DNA of 64,000 nucleotides from Tomitella cavernea (GCF_016599145.1 NZ_JAENKO010000007.1:39731-103730); one strand, 5' to 3'; shown: positions 17,658-25,787, counted from the stretch's first letter. Numbers and translations: made by a program. Notes: generated from the sequence alone by a model not told the origin.

Positions 17658-18320
17658 GTCGACCATGTGGTGCGCATCGACCCGCAGCTGGCGGCGCGTG
17701 TGGGCGCCGGGCTCGGGATCGAGGTGGACGGTGGTCAGGGACGTGCTCCGGCGACGGCGGAGACCTCTCCCGCTCTTTCGCGCAGGCGGGTACGGGCAAC
17801 GGCCGGCTCGATGGCCGGAAGGTGGCGTTTCTGGTGGCGGACGGGACCGACGCCGGTCCCCTCGAGCAGCTGAAGGACGCATTGCGGGAGCGCGGCGCCG
17901 TTCCCGAGGTCCTCGCGTTCGCCGATTCGCCCGTACGGACGGCCGGCGGGGGCTCGATGGACGTCGATCGCGCGGTCAGCACGATGGCCTCGGTGCTGTA
18001 CGACGCGGTGGTCGTACCCGGAGGCACGGATGCGGCCGGAGCGTTCTCGCAGGACGGCTACGTGATGCATTTCATCGCCGAGGCGTACAAGCACCTCAAG
18101 CCCATCGCGGCCTTGGACACGGGGATCGGACTGCTGAACACCGCCTGTCGGCGTCGATGTCGCCGGCAGCACGGACAGCGGGGATGCGGTGACGGTGGAC
18201 GGAATCGTCACGCACAGCGCTGACGGCGAGGAGCTGCCGGTCGGATTCATCGCGGCATTCACCGATGCGCTGGCCAGGCACCGCGGGTGGACCCGCTCGG
18301 TCGATTCCATCCCGGCCTGA
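17658..18320 (+). pseudogene. C-terminal remnant of a large-subunit (HPII-type) catalase
   Basis: Three frames carry successive pieces of the flavodoxin/DJ-1-like C-terminal domain of clade-2 catalases. These are 'VDHVVRIDPQLAARVGAGLGIE' plus 'AETSPALS', then 'VAFLVADGTDAGPLEQLKDALRERGAVPEV' to 'HFIAEAYKHLKPIAALDTGIGLLNTA' from 17822, then 'VDVAGSTDSGDAV' to 'FTDALARHRGWTRSVDS' ending at 18320. The first shift fits loss of four bases from a GGCCGGCC-type repeat near 17816, and the second lies near 18145. The catalase core with the haem and active site is absent upstream. It cannot encode a catalase. Confidence 0.85.
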
Positions 18321-18365
18321 CCGGCCGGAACCGTCGCCCGGTCGATGAGAACCCGGTCGACGAAT

Positions 18366-18399
18366 AAGGGGCCTGCGCGTGCCGGCGCGCAGGCCCCTT
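18366..18399. terminator. Strong bidirectional hairpin terminator
   Basis: AAGGGGCCTGCGCG pairs perfectly with CGCGCAGGCCCCTT around a 6-base loop (14-bp stem). The outer CGAA/TTCG bases extend it to 18361-18404 with one mismatch. It lies between the catalase remnant and the convergent ferritin gene. Confidence 0.75.
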
Positions 18400-18464
18400 C
18401 TTCGTGTTCGCGGTTCCGCGAGGTTGTCCTGTCCCAGGCCGCTGCCGGGGCGTGACGATCCGGT

Positions 18465-18998
18465 TCACATGCCCAGCAGGTCGCTGAGATCGTCGGCGTG
18501 CTCCTCCTCTTCCTCGAGGATGGACTCCATGACGCGGCGCGTCGTGGGGTCCGCGTCGCCGATCCATCGCGCTATCTCCTGATACGTGGTGATCACGATG
18601 CGTTCGGCGACGAGATTCTCCCGCAGCATGCGCTCCAGGTCCGTCGGGTCGGTCGCCACATAGTCGGTGTGGCTCCGCTCGGTGAGCGTGGCGGGGTTCA
18701 TGTCAGGCGTACCGCCGAGCTGGTTGATCCTCTCGGCTGCGCGCTGGCCGTGCTGCAACTCTTCGGCGGCATGTTCGGCGAACTCCGCCGCGACCTGCGC
18801 ACGGTCGATCCCGGAGGCCACGATCGCGTTCTGGCTGTAGCGCAGGTGGCAGACGATCTCCGTCGCGACCACCTGGTTGAGGATGTCGATGAGGCGCTCG
18901 AGGTCCAAGGCGTTGCCCGAGGTGACAGCACCTTCATCGATCTTCTGGCGGGCCTCGTCGCGGATGCGGGAAATATCGAGCTCGAACGTGTCGGTCAT
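18465..18998 (-). CDS. Ferritin-like/bacterioferritin-type diiron protein
   Basis: The 177-residue protein is a four-helix bundle with diiron-site signatures. A Glu lies in 'ATEIVCHLRYSQN', ExxH-type residues lie in 'EFAEHAAEELQHGQ', a Glu lies in 'LVAERIVITTYQEI', and there is an acidic C-terminal helix 'EEEEEHADDLSDLL'. It should oxidise and store iron or scavenge peroxide in the cytoplasm. The ATG at 18998 has GGGAGG upstream. A perfect-core SigF-type promoter lies 37 bases upstream, which fits a role in oxidative or starvation stress. Confidence 0.85.
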   Translation of the reverse strand: MTDTFELDISRIRDEARQKIDEGAVTSGNALDLERLIDILNQVVATEIVCHLRYSQNAIVASGIDRAQVAAEFAEHAAEELQHGQRAAERINQLGGTPDMNPATLTERSHTDYVATDPTDLERMLRENLVAERIVITTYQEIARWIGDADPTTRRVMESILEEEEEHADDLSDLLGM

Positions 18999-19034
18999 TG
19001 CGGTTCCTCCCAAGGTCGGGGATTCGGCGGCCGT

Positions 19035-19059
19035 GTACCCCGCCAAGCGTGGCGGAAAC
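19035..19059 (-). promoter_or_regulatory. SigF-type promoter for the ferritin gene
   Basis: Leftward GTTT (19059-19056), 15 bases, GGGTAC (19040-19035). Confidence 0.75.
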
Positions 19060-19175
19060 GGACAGCGTCAGGTGCGTCCGTGCAGAGCCCGTGGCACACC
19101 CGCTGCCCAGGGCTTGGTCGTGGCCGCGTCACGTGTGTATGCCGACCACATCAGCGCGTTCTTCGCGTCGTGGCC

Positions 19176-19200
19176 GTTTGCCCGCACTGCGCCCGGGTAA
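19176..19200 (+). promoter_or_regulatory. SigF-type promoter for the hemerythrin-SDR-ectD unit
   Basis: GTTT (19176-19179), 15 bases, GGGTAA (19195-19200). The hemerythrin start codon is 40 bases downstream behind a GAGGAGG site. No promoter-like sequence was found before the next two genes, so this site may drive all three. Confidence 0.7.
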
Positions 19201-19239
19201 CCGTAGGTCTGCGTTCCGACGACCACGAGGAGGAAGCCG

Positions 19240-19796
19240 ATGAACGCATTGGAGATGCTGCGGAAAGACCATGCGGCCGTGCTCGACAGGTTGTGGGAGA
19301 GCGCCGCCGACGACCACGATTCCAAAAAGAGCGCATGAGGCTCGCCACCACGAGGGTGATCGCGGAGTCGCAACACGAGACCGCGGAGGAGCGGGTGTTC
19401 TGGCCGGCGGTGCGCCGAATGGTCGACGGCGGTGACGAGCTGGCGGTCACCGCCCTCGGACCGGAAGCGGACGGCACGGGGTTGCTGCAGAAGATCGGGA
19501 AGGGCGACGCCGGCACCGAGGAGTTCGAGCAGGCCATGTCCGAGTTCGACACGGCGGCGCGCGAACACATCGAATTCGAAGAGAGCCGGGTGTGGCCGCC
19601 GCTGCGCGGAGCGGCGAACGGACAGCAACTAGCGGCCATCGGCGAGCACCTGAACATGGCGAAGCGGACTGCGCCGACGCGGCCGCACCCGCACACGCCC
19701 TCGACCACGGGCGTCCAGGAGACCCTCGGCGCCGCCGTGTCCGCCGTCGACCGCGCTCGCGACGTTGTCACCGGGCGCAAGAAGGACGCACCGTGA
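19240..19796 (+). pseudogene. Hemerythrin HHE-domain protein, frameshifted in an A-run
   Basis: ATG 19240 opens a frame with the classic hemerythrin start ('MNALEMLRKDHAAVLDRLW') that ends at TGA 19336-19338 after 32 codons. The rest ('RVIAESQHETAEERVFWPAVRRM', 'HIEFEESRVWPPLR') continues in another frame to 19796. Adding one A to the AAAAA run at 19324-19328 joins both parts into one protein of about 185 residues with all expected His/Glu ligands. It may be a true mutation, a phase-variable or slippage site, or a sequencing error. A SigF-type promoter and ribosome site are intact upstream. Confidence 0.8.
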
Positions 19797-19893
19797 GCGC
19801 GGCGTCCGCTGCCGGCTGCAGAGCCCGTGCGGTGGACCGCCGCGAGGCGTGGGCGCTTCTGAGACTTCGGAGAACGCGCGAAGGAGGATGGAG

Positions 19894-20745
19894 ATGACAC
19901 AGAAGCATGCGCCGCACACGATCCCCTACCCGGGGCACACGTCCGAGATGGCGGAGGATCCCGCGGACGAGATGCGCGGCTACGAGGGCCGCGGCCTGCT
20001 GGAGGGGCGTCGCGCACTCATCACGGGCGGCGACTCGGGCATCGGCCGCGCGGTAGCGGTGGCCTTCGCGAAGGAAGGCGCCGACGTCGCCATCGCCTAC
20101 CTGGAGGAGACCGACGACGCGCGCAGAACCTGCCGGTTGGTCGAGGAACAGGGGCGCCGGTGCGCCCCGCTCGAGGGGAACCTGGCCGACCCCGCGCACT
20201 GCCGGTCCGTCGTCGGCCGCACCGTGGAGGCGTTCGGCGGGGTGAACATCGTCGTCAACAACGCTGCCTACCAGTTCCCCGCCGATGACCTGTCGGAGAT
20301 CGGCGACGACCAGTGGCGGCACACGTTCGCCGTGAACATCGACAGCTTCTTCCATGTGACCAAGGCGGCGCTCGTGCACATGCAGTCCGGGGACGCGGTG
20401 ATCAACACCGGATCCATCAACGGCCTGCGGGGCAACAAGACGCTGATCGACTACTCGGCGACCAAGGGCGCGGTCCTGGCGTGGACCTACTCGATGGCGC
20501 AGTCGTTGACACCGCGGGGGATCCGGGTGAACTGCGTGGCGCCGGGGCCGGTGTGGACACCGCTGATTCCCGCGACCCTGCCGGCCGGAAAAGTAGACGC
20601 CTTCGGCACGGATGTCCCGATGGGCCGCGCGGCGCAGCCCGACGAGATCGCGCCGTCATACGTGTTTTTCGCGGCGCCGAGGCTCTCCTCCTACTACACG
20701 GGCGAGGTGCTTGTGCCCATCGGCGGGGAGACGCTGCCAGGCTGA
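19894..20745 (+). CDS. SDR family oxidoreductase (YghA/glucose-dehydrogenase-like)
   Basis: The 283-residue enzyme has an N-terminal extension typical of stress-associated SDRs ('YPGHTSEMAEDPADEM'), the cofactor motif 'LITGGDSGIGRA', 'NNAAYQ', catalytic Ser in 'NTGSINGL' and 'YSATKGAVL'. It should be an NAD(P)H-dependent reductase; the substrate is unknown. ATG 19894 is chosen because AAGGAGG lies 6 bases upstream; ATG 19888 would overlap that site. It lies 97 bases after the hemerythrin frame and is followed by ectD. Confidence 0.85.
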   Translation: MTQKHAPHTIPYPGHTSEMAEDPADEMRGYEGRGLLEGRRALITGGDSGIGRAVAVAFAKEGADVAIAYLEETDDARRTCRLVEEQGRRCAPLEGNLADPAHCRSVVGRTVEAFGGVNIVVNNAAYQFPADDLSEIGDDQWRHTFAVNIDSFFHVTKAALVHMQSGDAVINTGSINGLRGNKTLIDYSATKGAVLAWTYSMAQSLTPRGIRVNCVAPGPVWTPLIPATLPAGKVDAFGTDVPMGRAAQPDEIAPSYVFFAAPRLSSYYTGEVLVPIGGETLPG

Positions 20746-20831
20746 GGGGATCGCAGGCGCGTTTCGCGGCGCTGGGACGGCGCGGCGGCCACGACGAGAC
20801 CAGTACAGGGATCGAATGACAGGAGATGCAG

Positions 20832-21806
20832 GTGACCGGTAAGTCTGACGCCGCACACGAGCATGAGGATGTGGACAAGGATCTCTACCCCACGCGGACC
20901 GGCGAGGGCGAAGCCGAACCGTTCGTACGTCGGGACCCCGTGGTGCACTCGCCCAACCAGGAGCGCTGGGACGGCCCGCTCGGCGAGGACATGCTGTCGC
21001 GCTACGAGCGGGACGGCTTCCTCTGGTTCGAGGGGTTCTACTCCCAGGAGCGTGTGCATCCGTTTTTCGACGAGCTCCGGGAGATGGCCGCGGACACAGA
21101 ATTCATGGACTCCGAGGGCCTCATCACCGACCCGGACTCGGGCGAGATCAGGTCGGTGTTCGGCATGCACCGGATCTCCGAGTACTTCAGCGAGCTGACG
21201 CGGGACCCGCGCATCCTCGGGATGGTGCGGCAGCTGCTGGGCGGCGACGTGTATATCCACCAGTCGAGGATCAACGACAAATACGGCTTCAAGGGCAGCG
21301 GGTTCGAGTGGCACTCCGATTTCGAAACCTGGCATTCGGAGGACGGCATGCCCAGGATGCGTGCGTTGTCGGCCTCCCTGCTCCTCACTGACAACAACGA
21401 GTTCAACGGGCCGCTCATGCTGATCCCCGGTTCGCACCAGTACTTCGTCCCGTCTGCGGGCGAGACTCCTGAAGGCAACTGGAAGGACTCGCTCAAAGAC
21501 CAGCGGCTGGGGGTGCCGGACAAGGCGACCCTGCGGAAGCTGGCGGCCAAAGACGGGATACAAGCGCCGAAAGGCGGGCCGGGGTCGCTGCTTCTGTTCG
21601 AGTGCAACACTCTGCACGCATCGAACAAGAACATGTCGCCGTGGCCGCGGTCGAACCTGTTCTTCGTCTACAACAGCGTCGACAACACGCCGGTCGATCC
21701 CTACTGCGGGAACCGGCCACGTCCGGGGTTCCTGGCCGAGCGTGAGGAATTCGATCCGCTGACGATGGCTCCGAACGGCCACCTGCCCTGGACGGCGAAG
21801 CTCTGA
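20832..21806 (+). CDS. ectD: Ectoine hydroxylase (2-oxoglutarate/Fe(II) dioxygenase)
   Basis: This 324-residue protein carries the ectoine hydroxylase signature 'FEWHSDFETWHSEDGMPRMR' (Fe ligands His and Asp), 'LTDNNEFNGPLMLIPGSHQ', and the second Fe-binding His in 'ECNTLHASNK'. It converts ectoine to 5-hydroxyectoine, a compatible solute. GTG 20832 is favoured because AGGAG lies 6 bases upstream; ATG 20826 directly abuts that site. The N-terminal 40 residues are acidic and longer than in most homologues. No ectA, ectB or ectC is in this window, so the substrate must be made elsewhere or imported. Confidence 0.9.
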   Translation: MTGKSDAAHEHEDVDKDLYPTRTGEGEAEPFVRRDPVVHSPNQERWDGPLGEDMLSRYERDGFLWFEGFYSQERVHPFFDELREMAADTEFMDSEGLITDPDSGEIRSVFGMHRISEYFSELTRDPRILGMVRQLLGGDVYIHQSRINDKYGFKGSGFEWHSDFETWHSEDGMPRMRALSASLLLTDNNEFNGPLMLIPGSHQYFVPSAGETPEGNWKDSLKDQRLGVPDKATLRKLAAKDGIQAPKGGPGSLLLFECNTLHASNKNMSPWPRSNLFFVYNSVDNTPVDPYCGNRPRPGFLAEREEFDPLTMAPNGHLPWTAKL

Positions 21807-22009
21807 CGAAGTGACGGAGCCGCGACCGCCGGCGCGAGGCATCCGGTGCCACCCGGTGCGCCGCTGTCCGTCGATTCCCGTACGTGCATAGACGAGCCCC
21901 GCGCCGGCCGGGAGCGTGGATGAAGTCGGCCCGGATTGCCAACAGAATGCGGACGCTCGTGTATTACACGGTCCGCGCCGCCCCAAGCTGCAGGCGGTCG
22001 TGAGAGGAC

Positions 22010-22366
22010 TCAACCCATGAGTGCACCACCCGCGGAGGCGACGAAAACCAGCATGACGGCGAACAAGAACCACCCGACTCCCAGCCAGACCATCCACGGA
22101 CCGCGGCGGCGCCACACCAGCAGGGTGCGGATGAACGCGGTGATCCCGCCCAGAGCGATTATCGCCGGCGGAACATAGATCATCACGTACTGGGCGGCGG
22201 ACAAGCAGCCCGCAGTACCGTCGTCGCAGTGCACCGGTCTCCCCCACGACATCGCGGCGGTCACGGCGAGGACGATCAACGCGCCGATCACGACCGTGGC
22301 CCCGTAGATCACCGCGCCGCGCAATACGCGCGAGGACACCGGTGTCCGCTCGATACCCCAGCCCAT
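22010..22366 (-). CDS. Small membrane protein with three helices
   Basis: The 118-residue protein has three strongly hydrophobic helices (about 20-40, 62-82, 92-115) and a Cys pair in an external loop ('HCDDGTAGCL') that could form a disulfide. I do not recognise a family. It converges on ectD. A GGGTAT sequence at 22414-22409 with a poor -35 (CGGT at 15 bases) could be a weak SigF-type promoter. Confidence 0.6.
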   Translation of the reverse strand: MGWGIERTPVSSRVLRGAVIYGATVVIGALIVLAVTAAMSWGRPVHCDDGTAGCLSAAQYVMIYVPPAIIALGGITAFIRTLLVWRRRGPWMVWLGVGWFLFAVMLVFVASAGGALMG

Positions 22367-22516
22367 GGCCGCATCACCTTCGCTTCCCTCGAGGGTGCTT
22401 GCACCCGTATACCCACATCAGTACCACCTACCGGGCCCATCCCGGTCCCCCCTCGGCATTCCGCCCGGAGTGACCCGTCATCGGAACTCATGACGGTGAT
22501 GCCGGCCGCGTGATCG

Positions 22517-22541
22517 GTTTGCGGGACCTCCGTGCGGGTAG
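22517..22541 (+). promoter_or_regulatory. SigF-type promoter for the small acidic protein
   Basis: GTTT (22517-22520), 15 bases, GGGTAG (22536-22541), then 42 bases to the ATG at 22584. Confidence 0.75.
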
Positions 22542-22583
22542 TAGTCAAGAGTCATTCGAATCGACTACCCGGGAGGTGTGGTG

Positions 22584-22838
22584 ATGACCGAGGAGCCGCG
22601 CAGCGACGACGCTCGCGACCGCGAACGGGACAACGAAGACAGGAGCCCGCTGGACAGCGGAGACACCCCGACGAATCCTGAGAAGGACACCCGGCACCGT
22701 GACGAGCGGCTGCGCGACCTCGTCGACCGCATGGAGGAGGACGTCGAAGCGGAGCGCCGCCATGACGATGTACGCGGAAACGTCGGTGAGCGAGAGGAGA
22801 CGACCCTCGTCGAACCGGACGACCAGGCGCCCGACTGA
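22584..22838 (+). CDS. Small, highly charged, probably disordered protein
   Basis: This 84-residue protein is more than half Asp, Glu and Arg, with no hydrophobic core ('DDARDRERDNEDRSPLDSGD'). The GGGAGG at 22571-22576 supports ATG 22584 over the two GTG codons just before it. A perfect-core SigF-type promoter lies upstream, and GC codon-position bias looks coding. It may act as a desiccation or hydrophilin-type protectant; that is inference from composition and context only. Confidence 0.6.
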   Translation: MTEEPRSDDARDRERDNEDRSPLDSGDTPTNPEKDTRHRDERLRDLVDRMEEDVEAERRHDDVRGNVGEREETTLVEPDDQAPD

Positions 22839-22891
22839 CGAACCGCTTGCGCTTGCATCCGGTGCGGCGTCCGTCGACCGGATGCGGGCGG

Positions 22892-23062
22892 TCAGGTCCA
22901 GGCGTTGCGTGCAGACCACGCCGTCCCAGTCGAAGCGCAGCTCGGGCATTGCACCGAATCGCCCACGGACCAGCCGTTGAGACGACCCGCCTCACGGGCG
23001 GCGTCCATGCCGTCCGCGTGGGTTTCGAAGGCGCGTTCGCACTTCTCGCACCGCAATTGCAT
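22892..23062 (-). CDS. 56-residue zinc-ribbon protein
   Basis: Translation from ATG 23062 gives a short protein with two CxxC knuckles: 'LRCEKCERAF' at residues 3-12 and 'QCPSCAST' near residue 40. This is a complete zinc ribbon. A GAGGAGGG site lies 8 bases upstream, and a GTTT-N16-GGGTAT promoter lies 54 bases upstream. The gene is too short for most automatic length cut-offs. The knuckles are separated by a helix ('GMDAAREAGRLNGWSVGD'), a layout found in small stress or transcription-associated proteins. Exact function unknown. Confidence 0.75.
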   Translation of the reverse strand: MQLRCEKCERAFETHADGMDAAREAGRLNGWSVGDSVQCPSCASTGTAWSARNAWT

Positions 23063-23115
23063 TTGGTGACCCTCCTCGCCTCCTGCGCCCGTACGGCCGG
23101 TACTGGCAACCTCGG

Positions 23116-23141
23116 ATACCCGCGTGACCCGGTGGCCAAAC
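23116..23141 (-). promoter_or_regulatory. SigF-type promoter for the 56-residue zinc ribbon
   Basis: Leftward GTTT (23141-23138), 16 bases, GGGTAT (23121-23116), a full match to the mycobacterial SigF consensus. Confidence 0.75.
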
Positions 23142-23504
23142 CGGGCGTGGACGCGGGCCGCGCCGGCCGGTCGGAGGGACTCGCGGGGACCGTCAGCCGA
23201 CAGATTGAAGTCGACGACCGTGGAAGGTAGCGTAGTCGATGCGTGGTGGAGGACACATCCGCCACTGCGAGGATAAGTTACCGCACAGGAAGCGACTGCA
23301 AACGGACTTGCAGGGTCGGAAGTCGCGACGCATTGTTCCCGCGCGACGTTCTGCGTGTCCGACGTTTTCGAACATCGAAACCAATAAAATCACCCGTTGC
23401 CCATCGTTGTTCGCCTGGACGTCGTCATCAGGGCGCGATCGGCGGGAAGCTCCGCACCTCGGCCTCCCCGGCGGCACCGTCCAGTCGCATTGGATCGGGG
23501 TTCC
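23142..23504. other. Gene-free stretch before the STAS gene
   Basis: No convincing coding frame is seen here. The sequence is less GC-rich than its surroundings and contains a short dyad (TTTCGA-ACA-TCGAAA, 23366-23380). I saw no SigF-type promoter reading towards the STAS gene. Confidence 0.4.
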
Positions 23505-23969
23505 ATGCCACACACGAAGATGCCGTCGAATTCGCCTATCCGGCGATATGAAATCGACCTCAATATCGTCCGCATCGTCCGCGCAGCGTCCCGGTTCTCA
23601 TCTGCGCCAGGTTTGCAGATCGTCGCGGGCGGGGCTCCATCGCGCCCCGAGATTCCTGTCGTCGCTGTATCCGGCGAGGTGGACGCGAGGTCTTCGGCGG
23701 CTTTCGCCGCAGCGCTGCAGGCGCTGGCGGATGCTCGCGAAGGGGGCGTCGTGATGGACCTGTCCGGCGTCGAATTCATCGACAGCAGCGGCCTCGCCGC
23801 GCTGATCGACTTCGGCACGGTGATGCGCGACCGGAATCTCACGTGGTCGCTGTGCGCGTTGCGCTCGGTCGCACGTCCACTGCGGATACTGGACGAACAC
23901 ATGGGGCGACTCATCGTGGACGACATCGGAGACGCGGTCGCATCGGTCCGCGGGAACGACGGACGGTAG
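23505..23969 (+). CDS. STAS-domain anti-sigma factor antagonist
   Basis: The 154-residue protein has a STAS domain in its last 105 residues: 'VVAVSGEVDARSSAAFAAAL' then 'VVMDLSGVEFIDSSGLAAL', with the phosphorylatable Ser of the DSSG motif. It should bind the anti-sigma kinase when unphosphorylated and so release the sigma factor. The adjacent anti-sigma/sigma pair, which converges on it, is the likely partner. The N-terminal 50 residues are not conserved. The start is uncertain: ATG 23505 or 23520. Confidence 0.85.
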   Translation: MPHTKMPSNSPIRRYEIDLNIVRIVRAASRFSSAPGLQIVAGGAPSRPEIPVVAVSGEVDARSSAAFAAALQALADAREGGVVMDLSGVEFIDSSGLAALIDFGTVMRDRNLTWSLCALRSVARPLRILDEHMGRLIVDDIGDAVASVRGNDGR

Positions 23970-24010
23970 CTGCCAGGTCTAGCAGCGGGCGCCAGTGGCC
24001 TCGCGCATCG

Positions 24011-24793
24011 TTACTGCTCGCGGAGTTCCTCCCGCAATTGGCTTAGCGTGCGCGCCAGAATCCGTGAGACGTGCATCTGCGACAAGCCTACGCGCCCCGC
24101 GATCTGGCTCTGCGTCATCTCGCCGAAGAACCGGAGCATGAGAATCCGGCGTTCGCGCGGGGGCAGGACGTCGAGGTACGGCTTGACCGCCACGTACCCT
24201 TCGACGTTGTCGAGTTCGGGATCCTCATCCCCCACCACGTCACTCAGACTGATTCCATCGGTTCCGGCCGACGGCGGCGCATCCATCGAATCGGGCTGGT
24301 AGGCGCTGCGGGCGATGAGTCCCTCGGTCACCTCGCGCATGGAAAGTCCGAGCTCCTCGGCTATCTCGCTCGCAGACGGCGAGCGCCCCAGCGACTGGGC
24401 GAGCCGCTCGGAAGCGCTCGAAATCGCGAGATGCAGCTCCTTGGCCCGCCGGGGCACGTGCATCGCCCAGCCCGTGTCCCGGAAATGTCGCCGTACCTCG
24501 CCCATGATCGTCGGGACGGCGAACGCGACGAAGTTGTCGCCCTTCTCCGCGTCGAACCTGTCGATCGCGTTGACCAGGCCCAGCCTTGCGACCTGCAGCA
24601 GATCGTCGAACGGCTCGCCGCGGCCGTGGAATCGGCGTGCGATGTGCTCGGCCAGCGGGAGGCACCGCGTGATCACGCCGTCACGCCGGGCGTCGTAGTC
24701 GTGTCCCGGACCGAGCGCTCGCAGTGCACGCAGCGAAACCGGCACGTCGGCGTAGTCATCGCCGGCCCGACCCTGATGGCGATGCAGTGTCAC
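24011..24793 (-). CDS. sigF: SigB/SigF-family stress sigma factor
   Basis: The 260-residue protein has sigma-70 regions 2, 3 and 4: 'DLLQVARLGLVNAIDRFDAEKGDNFVAFAVPTIMGEVRRHFRDTGW' region (2.2-2.4), 'SPSASEIAEELGLSMREVTE' (3) and 'LPPRERRILMLRFFGEMTQSQIAGRVGLS' region (4). This pattern, with 'VPRRAKEL', is that of group 3 SigF-type factors. The GTG start overlaps the anti-sigma stop (GTGA), so the two are translationally coupled. Its predicted promoter motif recurs many times in this window, including in front of its own operon. Confidence 0.9.
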   Translation of the reverse strand: MTLHRHQGRAGDDYADVPVSLRALRALGPGHDYDARRDGVITRCLPLAEHIARRFHGRGEPFDDLLQVARLGLVNAIDRFDAEKGDNFVAFAVPTIMGEVRRHFRDTGWAMHVPRRAKELHLAISSASERLAQSLGRSPSASEIAEELGLSMREVTEGLIARSAYQPDSMDAPPSAGTDGISLSDVVGDEDPELDNVEGYVAVKPYLDVLPPRERRILMLRFFGEMTQSQIAGRVGLSQMHVSRILARTLSQLREELREQ

Positions 24794-25218
24794 TCGGGAA
24801 GACCCGAATTCTTGGTGAACACGATCGACCACCGGCGTCCCGTGCTACCGGACTCGGCGTCGTCGACAGCGGCGTGCGCGTCGTCGGTGAGCGTATGCAG
24901 CACATGCCATCCGAAGCCGGACTCGCGCACAGCGGACTCGGCCGGCAGCTCTGCGGAGACGGACACGGACATGACCCGTCGGCGCACCTCCATCGTCATC
25001 GTGATCGCGGGATGGTCCGCAACAGGCCGTTCCAACTGGGCGCACGCCTCGTCCACCGCCAGCTTGATATCGGCGACCTCGTCCAGACCGAAGCCGTAGA
25101 GGATCGCCAGGGTCTCCGCCACCGACCGTGCTAGCGGTGCCTGTGACGAGGCGGCGTCGAGAGTCAGCACAACTGGGCGCCGGTCGTCGAGCACGTCCGG
25201 CTCTGTGGCCAAATACAT
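24790..25218 (-). CDS. RsbW-type anti-sigma factor (HATPase)
   Basis: The 142-residue protein has the reduced GHKL ATPase fold of RsbW/UsfX anti-sigma factors, with the N-box helix 'ADIKLAVDEACAQLERPV' and a C-terminal 'GFGWHVLHTLTDD' segment. The usual Asn of the N box is replaced by Gln. It should bind the downstream sigma factor and be neutralised by a STAS antagonist such as the one at 23505. A GAGGA site precedes ATG 25218. A perfect-core SigF-type promoter lies 40 bases upstream, implying autoregulation. Confidence 0.85.
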   Translation of the reverse strand: MYLATEPDVLDDRRPVVLTLDAASSQAPLARSVAETLAILYGFGLDEVADIKLAVDEACAQLERPVADHPAITMTMEVRRRVMSVSVSAELPAESAVRESGFGWHVLHTLTDDAHAAVDDAESGSTGRRWSIVFTKNSGLPE

Positions 25219-25258
25219 CCGGAATCCTCACTGAAGTGGTCGCAGGCGCACACTGAGA

Positions 25259-25283
25259 GTACCCGGGCTTGCGACTGCGAAAC
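25259..25283 (-). promoter_or_regulatory. SigF-type promoter of the anti-sigma/sigF operon
   Basis: Leftward GTTT (25283-25280), 15 bases, GGGTAC (25264-25259). It makes the operon a predicted target of its own sigma factor, as is known for usfX-sigF in mycobacteria. Confidence 0.8.
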
Positions 25284-25512
25284 TGGCACTGCACGGACGA
25301 TTCCGGGAGTAATCCGCAAACGCTGGCGTTCCCCGGCGGGGCGGGCCAGAATGAAGGTGGACCTGGGCGGACCGGTCTTCATCGGACGTCCACACGATGA
25401 CGGCGATGAGGTTGCGATCGCATCACCGCCGCGATCGGATGGACGCCGGGAGAACCGTCCCCCGGACCGGCTGTTCGCACTGTGCTCAAGCCGAGTGGAA
25501 AGGGGCGCGATC

Positions 25513-25779
25513 ATGGGCAGCAACTACGAGGGGCTCCTCGGATACTTCTTCTTCCTCGCCGGTCTCGCGGTCGGCGGCCTCGCTATTGTGGCGCTGGCCA
25601 TGGAGAGTTTCCCGTACTTCATCGGAGCGGCCGTGATCGGTGTGGTGTGTCTGGCCGGGGGGATGGCACTGTGGCTCAACGTGTCGCATCGCGAGCATCA
25701 TGACCCGCTTGAGCCGGGGATGACCCGTGCCGGGATCCGTCGGTACGAGATGCGCCGCAAAACCGGCACCTGCATGTGA
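25513..25779 (+). CDS. Small two-helix membrane protein, paralogue of 31765
   Basis: This 88-residue protein has two hydrophobic helices ('GYFFFLAGLAVGGLAIVAL' and 'FIGAAVIGVVCLAGGMALWL') followed by a short charged tail with 'HHDPLEPGM'. It aligns over its whole membrane part with the protein at 31765-32073, which has 'HNDPMNPEV' at the same position. I do not recognise a named family. GAAAGGGG precedes the ATG. A strong hairpin follows directly after the stop. Confidence 0.65.
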   Translation: MGSNYEGLLGYFFFLAGLAVGGLAIVALAMESFPYFIGAAVIGVVCLAGGMALWLNVSHREHHDPLEPGMTRAGIRRYEMRRKTGTCM

Positions 25780-25787
25780 CCATGCTC

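Noticed and set aside
23366..23380. TTTCGA-ACA-TCGAAA dyad as an SOS box
   Set aside because: It does not match the actinobacterial LexA box, and short dyads of this size occur by chance.
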